Under the pieces are notes generated by a model. That model ran no database searches, had not been told where the DNA came from, and saw only the letters and a program-made list of their open reading frames with translations. A DNA stretch of 59,128 nucleotides, taken from assembly GCA_021372615.1 (NCBI GenBank), contig JAJFUB010000161.1, positions 1-59,128 on the forward strand. Direction: 5' to 3'. This document shows positions 52,976 through 59,128 of the stretch, piece by piece. This DNA comes from a bacterium (GTDB lineage Bacteria; Armatimonadota; Zipacnadia; Zipacnadales; UBA11051). The position numbers and the translations under genes are program-made. Within the stretch, counting starts at the first letter, position 1. Each line of letters starts with the position of its first letter.

Positions 52976-52981
52976 TATACT
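52976..52981 (+). promoter_or_regulatory. Candidate -10 element TATACT before the greA-like gene
   Basis: TATACT 58 bases before the start at 53039. No good -35 lies 17 bases upstream, so the site is weak. Confidence 0.3.
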
Positions 52982-53038
52982 GGAGTCTCGTGGTTCGTCC
53001 CGTCCTCTTCTCTGCCACGCTGCTAAGGAGTCGTGTTC

Positions 53039-55690
53039 ATGTCGGAGCTAGCTGATCGCCTGCGCGGCCTTCTGGAGTTGCCAGACGCCGCCACCGCCCT
53101 CGAAACCGAACACCGCAACGAACTGTCCGCCCTGATTGGCGAAGCCGCCAGTGGAGACCTGCTGGAGCTGGCCGCAGTGGTGGACCGCGTCCTGCAAGCG
53201 CAGGCCGGCCACCTGCAGGGGCTCTTCGCCCGGGCGCTGATCGAGGAGCAGTCGGGCCATGCGGAGGTCGCCGGCAATCTGTACCTGCAACTGGCGCAGC
53301 ACAGCGCCACCCAACGCAACTGGGAGGGCATGCTGGACCTGGCCGTACGGGCCATGCCGCTGACCGGCGACTATCGCCTCGTGCGGATCGTGCGCCGGGC
53401 AGGCGAGCACAGTCTGGACATCACTTCGGCCATGGCGTTGGCGCAGGAGGAGTGCGCCGACTCCCCCGATCTGCTGTGGGAGCAGAGCCAGGAGGCCGAT
53501 GCCAACGGCGACGGCGCCCAGGCCCTGCAACTGGCGCTCGCGGCGCTCGAAGGCTACGTGGCGGTGAAGGAGCCCGAGCACGCCGAGGATCCGCTGTTGC
53601 GGGTGCTGGCGACTGAGGAACGGGCGACGTACGACCACCTCCTGCAAGTCCTGCGCCGCATGGCAAACGCCGGGCAGTGCGAACTGGTGGCCACGGCCCT
53701 CGAACTGGCCGAGGAGACCTTCTTCACGCTCGGGATGCCTCACGAGTTGGCCGAGGCCCTGGCCTGGATGCTGGAGCGGCGGCCCGAGCTGAACCGCTTC
53801 CGCGCCCTGTATGCCGAGGCCGTGGCCCGGCCGCTGGCCCATCGCGACCAACTCGACGAGGCCATCGCCGAGTCGGGTCTGGCAAACCCCGACGTACCGG
53901 TCGAGGACGCCCTGGCGGCCTTCCGGGAGTTGGCGGCCTTCAGCCCCGGTGCCTACGTGATGCACCGCTCGTGGGGCGTGGGCCTCATCAAGCGCAAGGA
54001 AGACGAGGACCTCTTCGTGGACTTCGAGGACCACCCGGCGCATCGGATGGCCCTCGGCCCGGCCAGGCAGGTGCTCATGCCGCTGGCGCACGACTCCCTG
54101 CAGGTCCAGCGCGCCACGGACCTGTCCTCCCTGCAGGAACAGGCGAAGGACACCCCTGCCGAGGTCATCTACCGGCTGATCGTCGAGAGTGGCGGGGAGA
54201 TCGTGACCCCGGACATCAAGCTGCGCCTGTCGCCGTGGCTCATCGAGGAGAGCGCCTGGGCCGGCTGGTGGCGCAACGCCCGCAAGGCCATGGAGGAGGA
54301 CCCGCGGATTGACTGCTCGCAGGCCTTCCGGCACCTGTACCGTGAGGCGAAGCAGGGCCTGGAGGTGGATGTCCCGCTCCTGCCGCTCGATCGCCGCAAG
54401 GGCGTCAAAGGCGCCATGTCCTTCCTCAACAAGCTCCTGGCCCAGCACCCGCATGTGAGCGACCGCGCCCGCATGAACTACGGGTCGGACCTGCGCCAGT
54501 GGCTCGCCGCCACCCACAAGATGGACGAATGGATCCGCGCCCTCCCGCTGCTCATGCGCTGGTACCCCGAGCGCGAGGAGGAATGGCAGGCGGCCGCCGA
54601 GCAGGCCATGCCCTCGGCCGCGCTCACCGTCGCCAACACAGAGGAAGACCAGCAGGTGCTGCTGGACCTGGGCCTCAAGACGCGCGTGTGGAAGGAGGCC
54701 GCCTATGCCGCGTTGGCCTCGCGCTTCCAGTCCATCCGCGAGCGCGCGCTGCAGACCCTCGGCGAGCGCGACCGCGACGTGCTGTGGGAGGACTTCGAGG
54801 ACCTGCTGACCATGCCGGGCCACTACCAGCAGAAGATGGCACTGGCCGACATGATCCTGCGGGGCGAGCTGACTCGCGACGACGCCAACGGTAGCGACTT
54901 GCCGGTGGACCCGTGGCTGCTCATGCGGGCGGCGCTGTCGGTCGTGGGCAGCAAGGCGGCCCGCGCCGGCGCCGGCACGGCCCACCGCCTCCTGCGGGCC
55001 AATGGCCCGCTCACACCGTTCCTGAAGGACCGACCGCTGGATGAGGAGGCCAACGAGCTGCTGGACACCTTCCGGCGCCGGCCCATCGAGGGCGAAGTGC
55101 AGCTTCAACTGCAGGTGTTCTTCGACGAGATCGGCCAGCCGCAGCTCTCGAGCGAGATGCTGGCGATGAACATGCAGGAGCCGGAGGACGAATCGCGCCC
55201 GCCGGAGCTGGACCCACGCATCACGCTGATGACCCGGGCGACGCTGGAGATGCAGAACGAGCGCCTGCGGGAGATGGAGCGCCTGCTGGCGGTGGACATC
55301 CCGCAGGAGATCGCCAAGGCCCGGGCCCTGGGCGACCTGGCCGAGAACGCCGAGTATCATGCCGCCCGCGAGCGCCAGGGCATCACCAAGGCGCTCTACG
55401 ACAGCCTTCTGGCGCAGATGGAGACGGCCATGGCCATCGAGGAGCTGCACCTGCCTGAGGGCGTGGCCGGGGTCGGCAAGTTCTTGCGCCTGCGCAACCT
55501 GGACACCTCCAACGAGCAGAACGTCTGGATCCTGGGCGAAGGCGACAGCCAGTACGGGCACGAAGTGGTCTCGTACAAGGCGCCGCTGGGCCAGACGCTG
55601 GTGGGGAAGCGGGTTGGCGAGCAGGTCCAGATGGAGACGAACGGGCAGCAGCGCTTCGAGGTCCTGTCCATCGAGACGAAGCTGCCGTAG
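53039..55690 (+). CDS. greA: Long GreA-type transcription elongation factor
   Basis: The product has 883 residues from the ATG at 53039, 8 bases after AAGGAG; GTG at 53033 is less likely. The last 160 residues are GreA: DIPQEIAKARALGDLAENAE and EYHAARERQGITKALYDSLL (coiled-coil tip with acidic DLAENAEY), then VSYKAPLGQTLVGKRVGEQV. GreA rescues stalled RNA polymerase. The first 720 residues are an extension of helical repeats, with a middle part (YVMHRSWGVGLIKRKEDEDL) recalling a CarD/Tudor-like polymerase-binding fold. Long GreA forms of this type are known in Spirochaetes and Chlamydiae. The role of the extension is unknown. Confidence 0.9.
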   Translation: MSELADRLRGLLELPDAATALETEHRNELSALIGEAASGDLLELAAVVDRVLQAQAGHLQGLFARALIEEQSGHAEVAGNLYLQLAQHSATQRNWEGMLDLAVRAMPLTGDYRLVRIVRRAGEHSLDITSAMALAQEECADSPDLLWEQSQEADANGDGAQALQLALAALEGYVAVKEPEHAEDPLLRVLATEERATYDHLLQVLRRMANAGQCELVATALELAEETFFTLGMPHELAEALAWMLERRPELNRFRALYAEAVARPLAHRDQLDEAIAESGLANPDVPVEDALAAFRELAAFSPGAYVMHRSWGVGLIKRKEDEDLFVDFEDHPAHRMALGPARQVLMPLAHDSLQVQRATDLSSLQEQAKDTPAEVIYRLIVESGGEIVTPDIKLRLSPWLIEESAWAGWWRNARKAMEEDPRIDCSQAFRHLYREAKQGLEVDVPLLPLDRRKGVKGAMSFLNKLLAQHPHVSDRARMNYGSDLRQWLAATHKMDEWIRALPLLMRWYPEREEEWQAAAEQAMPSAALTVANTEEDQQVLLDLGLKTRVWKEAAYAALASRFQSIRERALQTLGERDRDVLWEDFEDLLTMPGHYQQKMALADMILRGELTRDDANGSDLPVDPWLLMRAALSVVGSKAARAGAGTAHRLLRANGPLTPFLKDRPLDEEANELLDTFRRRPIEGEVQLQLQVFFDEIGQPQLSSEMLAMNMQEPEDESRPPELDPRITLMTRATLEMQNERLREMERLLAVDIPQEIAKARALGDLAENAEYHAARERQGITKALYDSLLAQMETAMAIEELHLPEGVAGVGKFLRLRNLDTSNEQNVWILGEGDSQYGHEVVSYKAPLGQTLVGKRVGEQVQMETNGQQRFEVLSIETKLP

Positions 55691-55691
55691 C

Positions 55692-55765
55692 GCCGTAGGA
55701 GCGCCGGCCTCCAGCCGGCTGCCTTGACGTTGGCGCGGGCTTTGCAGCCCGCTCGCTCGACCCAG
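55692..55765. repeat. Half-copies of two palindrome families after greA
   Basis: CCGTAGGAGCGCCGGCCTCC (near 55695) resembles the arm at 3341, and GCGCGGGCTTTGCAGCCCGC (near 55736) resembles the family at 21067. Confidence 0.75.
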
Positions 55766-55778
55766 GGGAGGGCCTCCC

Positions 55779-57938
55779 ATGCTCAAGCCTTCTGCCGCGC
55801 CTCTTGTCATGCCGTACCCTCGCGAGATGGAGTTCGCCGGAGGCAGTGTGCCGCTCAAGGCGGTTGCCATCCGCGCCGCTGACGCCGTCACCCGTCGCAC
55901 CGCCCGCGTGCTGAAGCGTGAGTTGAAGGCTCTCGGCCTGCCCGTCGCCGATGGCGGCTACCCAGTCTCCCTCGTGCGCCTCGACCAGCCGGGCCTCGAT
56001 GACGAGATGTACTCGCTGGAGGTGGGGAAGAGCGGGGCGGTCGTCGGGGCGGCGTCGTACGCGGGGCTGTACTACGGGGTGCAGACGCTGGCGCAACTGT
56101 TGGCGTGGGGCCAAGCTCCGCGCGTGGGGACACGCGCGGCTGTGCGGCTGCCGTTATGCTCGATCCTCGACTACCCCCTCAAGCCCATCCGGGGGATCCA
56201 CACGTACCTGCCCGCCCGCGAGAACCTGCCCTTCTTCAAGCGCTTCGTCGAGTGGCTCGGCCGGCACAAGATCAACACCATCTTCCTCGAAGTCGGCGGC
56301 GGGATGGAGTACCGGCGCCACCCGGAGGTCAACCGCGCGTGGGAGGCCTTCTGCCGCGAAGCGTTGGCCTACCCCGGCGGGCCGGACGCGCTGCAGGACA
56401 GCCAGTGGTTCGCCAAGAACTCCACCCATACCGAACTCGCCGGCGGGTCGTTCCTGACGCAGGACGAGTGCCGGCAGATCGTCCAGTGGTGCCGTGAGAA
56501 CGCAATCGCGGTCATGCCCGAGGTGCAGTCCCTGTCGCATTCGTACTACCTGTGCATGGCCCACCCCGAGATCGCCGAGGTCAAGGAAGACCCCTGGCCG
56601 GACAACTACTGCCCGTCCAACCCCAGGAGCTACGAGCTGTACTTCGAGCTGCTCGAGGAGATCATCGAGGTCTTCGACCCGAGCCTGATCCACATCGGCC
56701 ACGACGAGGCGTACATCTTCAACTTCTGTCCCCGGTGCAAGCAGCGCGACGCGGCGGAGATCTACGCGACCGACATCACCAAGATCCACGACTGGCTCGC
56801 CGGGCGAGGCATCCGCACGGCGATCTGGGGGGACAAGCTGCTGAACATCGTCCATCCCAATGGCAACACGTACGGCGGGGTCGAGCGCAACACGATGCGC
56901 TACGGCCGCCAGTTCCACCAGCCCGCCACCAACCGCTGCAAGGACCTCATCCCCCGCGACGTGCTCATCTTCGATTGGTACTGGAGCCTCAGCTACGAGT
57001 CCGCCCAGATGCTCGCCGACATGGGCTACCAGATGATCTACGGCAACTTCCATGGCCCGAGCTTCCAGGGCTGGCAGAAGCACCGGCAGAACCCGGCGCT
57101 GCTGGGCGGCGAGACCTCGCTGTGGTGCGCCGTGGACGACTACTCCATCGGCCGCAACGGGACGTTCCACAACATCCTGTGGGGCGCGAACGATCTCTGG
57201 TCGGATGTGGACCCGGACGCCGAGCGCGAGCGCATCGTCAGCGACATCGCCGCCGTCATGCGGCAGGACCGCCTGAAGCTCAGCCAGCTCAAGTCCGTCA
57301 TCCAGTCCCCGGCGAAGCTGAAGTTCAAGCCCATAGACATGACCACGGCCGGGCGGCGGGGGTTGTACCTGGGCGAGGGCGTCAGCGCCGATCTGCGCTT
57401 CCTGCCCGTCGGCCAGCAGACGCTCGGAGACGTGCCGTTCCTGCTGCCCGATGGCGACAAGGCCAGTGTGCCGAGCGTGGACTGGCACATCCGCGCCACG
57501 CCGCCGGTGCCCATCAACGCCGAGGCCGAGGCGTTGTGCTTCCTGCACACGACCACCATCCCGGCAGTCCACGCGCCGACTTACTACAGCCTCGACCTGG
57601 GCCCCAACATCATCGGGGCATATCTGGTGGAGTACGAGGACGGCAGTACCACCGAGGTCCCGCTCGAGTACGCGATGAACATTGACTCGATCAACTCGGG
57701 CTACATGATCGGCAAGGCAGGCGACCAGAGCGCCACCATCGGCGCGTACGACTACCTGGCCGACCCGGTCGTGAGCGGGAAGACGAACGAGGGCGGGACA
57801 TACACGCTCTTCATGGTCGAGTGGGTCAACCCGCGCCCGACGAAGGCGATCAGGAGCGTGCGGCTCCTGTGGAAGGCTGGCTACAACCAGGGGCTGATCG
57901 CGTTGATTGCGGTGACGGAAGTAAGGAGATGCGGCTGA
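55779..57938 (+). CDS. GH20 beta-N-acetylhexosaminidase-like protein
   Basis: The product has 719 residues. No signal peptide is apparent. The N-terminal GH20b-type domain (about residues 10-120) ends with YYGVQTLAQLLAWG. RGIHTYLPARENLPFFKRFV begins the barrel. PSLIHIGHDEAYIFNFCPRC contains Asp309-Glu310, the expected catalytic pair. CPRCKQ makes a CxxC nearby. The enzyme would remove N-acetylhexosamine. A palindrome at 56119-56140 is built into the frame (residues about 114-121, near APRVGTRA). The last codons (RRCG) and the stop fall at the edge of the repeat island at 57935-58165. Confidence 0.88.
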   Translation: MLKPSAAPLVMPYPREMEFAGGSVPLKAVAIRAADAVTRRTARVLKRELKALGLPVADGGYPVSLVRLDQPGLDDEMYSLEVGKSGAVVGAASYAGLYYGVQTLAQLLAWGQAPRVGTRAAVRLPLCSILDYPLKPIRGIHTYLPARENLPFFKRFVEWLGRHKINTIFLEVGGGMEYRRHPEVNRAWEAFCREALAYPGGPDALQDSQWFAKNSTHTELAGGSFLTQDECRQIVQWCRENAIAVMPEVQSLSHSYYLCMAHPEIAEVKEDPWPDNYCPSNPRSYELYFELLEEIIEVFDPSLIHIGHDEAYIFNFCPRCKQRDAAEIYATDITKIHDWLAGRGIRTAIWGDKLLNIVHPNGNTYGGVERNTMRYGRQFHQPATNRCKDLIPRDVLIFDWYWSLSYESAQMLADMGYQMIYGNFHGPSFQGWQKHRQNPALLGGETSLWCAVDDYSIGRNGTFHNILWGANDLWSDVDPDAERERIVSDIAAVMRQDRLKLSQLKSVIQSPAKLKFKPIDMTTAGRRGLYLGEGVSADLRFLPVGQQTLGDVPFLLPDGDKASVPSVDWHIRATPPVPINAEAEALCFLHTTTIPAVHAPTYYSLDLGPNIIGAYLVEYEDGSTTEVPLEYAMNIDSINSGYMIGKAGDQSATIGAYDYLADPVVSGKTNEGGTYTLFMVEWVNPRPTKAIRSVRLLWKAGYNQGLIALIAVTEVRRCG
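56119..56140. repeat. In-gene palindrome CCGCGCGTG/CACGCGCGG
   Basis: Nine-base perfect arms around GGGA in the GH20 gene. Related to the repeat at 17385-17448 in the FAD gene. Confidence 0.75.
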
Positions 57939-58165
57939 GCCGCGCCCCCGGCGCTCGGACGGCGAAACGCGAGATAGAGGAAGAGGGCGCGCCGTTGGAC
58001 GGGGGCTACCGCCCCCGCCTAGCCTGAGCCGCGCCTCCGGCGCTGAACGACCACGCCCCGGTCCTGCATGCGTCAGGACGATGGAGCGAGACGGGACGGG
58101 ACGGAGCCGTCTGAGGCCCGCAGGGCCGGATCAGAGTAGGCGGGGGCGGAAGCCCCCGTAATGGA
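57935..58165. repeat. Mosaic palindromic repeat island, copy 2
   Basis: Modules CTGAGCCGCGCCCCCGGCGC, GACGGGGGCTACCGCCCCCG, CTAGCCTGAGCCGCGCCTCC, then a central stretch, GAGGCCCGCAGGGCCGG, and AGGCGGGGGCGGAAGCCCCC. The island matches the one at 43323-43563 module by module but with a different centre. It spans most of the 293-base gap 57939-58231, which holds no gene. Confidence 0.85.
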
Positions 58166-58231
58166 GACACATCTCCCTCCCTCCCGGCCGTGAGCCCCGG
58201 AGGGGCGATACAACAACATAGGAGTGCCACC

Positions 58232-59047
58232 ATGAAACTAGGCGCAAACTCAGTCCTCTTCGGCGGTTACGACATGGAGACCGCCTTCAAGTACATCGCC
58301 ATGGCGGGCTATGACGGCATTGAGCTGTCGGCCATCGGCGGCATGAGCGAGCACCTGGTGCTCGACCGCTGGCAGGAGCTGGCCCAGCCCATCAGGGACC
58401 TCTCCGCGCAGTACGGCCTCGAGCTGCTCGCCATGGAGCAGCCGTCGCAGGACAGGGCGACCATGGAGACGGCGTTCGCGGCGGCGAAGGAGATTGGCAT
58501 CCCGGTCGTCAACTGCGGCCCGGGTGGGAAGACCGATGACGAGGAGACGCTGAAGGCGTCCATCGCATCCCTGAGCTCGCTGTCCGAGCTGGCCGAGACG
58601 TACGGGGTCACACTGTGTGTGAAGGCCCATGTCGGCGCGGCGATCTGGAACACGCCGACGACGCTGCGCGCCATGGCCGAGATCTCCTCGCCCGCCTTCG
58701 GGATTGACATGGATCCCTCGCACATCTGGCGTGCGGGCGAGAACCCCGTTGAGGCCATCGCGGCCGTCGTGTCGCGCGTCAAGCATGTCCACATCCGCGA
58801 CTGCGAGAGCCTGGACACAGGCTCCGGTCGGCAGCAGAGCCCCGGCAAGCCGGAGCTGCAGGCGAACGGGCGCGGCGGCATTGACCTCGTCGGCTACCTC
58901 CGCGTGCTCCACGAGGCGGGGTACGCCGGGCCGGTGGACCTGGAGATCATCGGGGCGAAGGAGTACACGCTGGAGCAGTGCTGCACCATCGCCGCCGAGA
59001 GCCGCGGGCACATGCAGGCCTGCCTGCAGGCGTGCGGGGCGAGGTAG
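58232..59047 (+). CDS. Sugar phosphate isomerase/epimerase, third copy
   Basis: The product has 271 residues from the ATG at 58232 with GGAG upstream. MKLGANSVLFGGYDMETAFK, AMAGYDGIELSAIGGMSEHL, VVNCGPGGKTDDEETLK, SPAFGIDMDPSHIWRAGENP and VKHVHIRDCES follow the xylose-isomerase-like barrel with metal-binding acidic and histidine residues. GPVDLEIIGAKEYTLEQCCT ends it. The substrate is unknown; it lies after a hexosaminidase gene. Confidence 0.88.
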   Translation: MKLGANSVLFGGYDMETAFKYIAMAGYDGIELSAIGGMSEHLVLDRWQELAQPIRDLSAQYGLELLAMEQPSQDRATMETAFAAAKEIGIPVVNCGPGGKTDDEETLKASIASLSSLSELAETYGVTLCVKAHVGAAIWNTPTTLRAMAEISSPAFGIDMDPSHIWRAGENPVEAIAAVVSRVKHVHIRDCESLDTGSGRQQSPGKPELQANGRGGIDLVGYLRVLHEAGYAGPVDLEIIGAKEYTLEQCCTIAAESRGHMQACLQACGAR

Positions 59048-59068
59048 TGGAGAGGGCCGTGACTGGGA

Positions 59069-59128
59069 CCGCGGGCTTCCAGCCCGCAATGGCCGTTACC
59101 GACAGACGTGCGGGCTGGAAGCCCGCGG
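59069..59128. repeat. Perfect 20-base inverted repeat at the right edge
   Basis: CCGCGGGCTTCCAGCCCGCA (59069-59088) and its exact complement at 59109-59128, 20 bases apart. Same family as 21067-21129. Confidence 0.9.

Noticed and set aside
53048-55900. A 950-residue frame on the minus strand opposite greA
   Set aside because: GreA is unambiguous on the plus strand; the opposing frame has no recognisable motifs and is rich in Arg/Leu/Gln, as GC-rich shadows are.

Overview
The window is about 59 kb of GC-rich bacterial DNA with dense, mostly intact genes. No rRNA, tRNA, CRISPR array, phage module or transposase gene was recognised. The best taxonomic clue is four pseudopilins sharing an N-terminus of the type [20 protein letters not shown] followed by [14 protein letters not shown] and, near the end, DGHAKW. 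This is typical of Armatimonadota and related diderm lineages. A lipoprotein N-acyltransferase, a candidate lipoprotein, SecDF and Tat-like leaders agree with a diderm. The Armatimonadota placement is an inference, not a proof.

Layout. (1) 1-9433, minus strand: an acyl-carrier-like membrane protein cut by the left edge, a ceramidase-like protein, a Gfo/Idh/MocA oxidoreductase, a GH123/DUF4091-type protein and a 1200-residue exported glycosidase-like protein. They look like one polysaccharide/glycan-use cluster. (2) 9678-18518: an exported TPR protein, a radical SAM (AmmeMemoRadiSam-type) plus DUF362 pair with Tat-like leaders, a macrodomain protein, an HExxH peptidase and an FAD oxidoreductase. 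(3) 18682-22086: two pseudopilins with terminators, a DUF1080 protein and a class IV aminotransferase. (4) 22139-24301, minus: a TIR-domain membrane protein followed by a lipoprotein whose core matches the extracytoplasmic half of the TIR protein. This is the most system-like unknown here. (5) 24448-32353: a CBM9-type exported protein, a creatininase/GDPD operon, two pseudopilins in a tandemly duplicated cassette, and a second GH123-like protein. (6) 32764-42142: housekeeping block with secD-secF, a CDF cation transporter, an Lrp/AsnC regulator overlapping an aminotransferase overlapping lnt, an RlmM/FtsJ-like RNA methyltransferase and a small membrane protein. (7) 42238-59128: a UroD-type and a homocysteine methyltransferase facing away from each other, a GH106-like enzyme, alanine racemase overlapping a BatA-like protein, three xylose-isomerase-like TIM barrels, a very long GreA and a GH20 hexosaminidase.

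A second theme is palindromic repeats. At least six families of G/C-rich inverted repeats (20-bp to 30-bp arms at best) sit between genes. Several also sit inside genes without breaking the reading frame, where they encode odd linkers such as RGLVPRPTAP. They resemble bacterial REP elements and, for the in-gene copies, the Rickettsia palindromic elements in style. Two heptad-repeat tracts flank the gap beside the alanine racemase gene.

Taken together, the gene content suggests a heterotrophic diderm specialised in complex glycans, with many exported proteins and many variant pseudopilins. All functions are assigned from sequence motifs read by eye. No database search was run.
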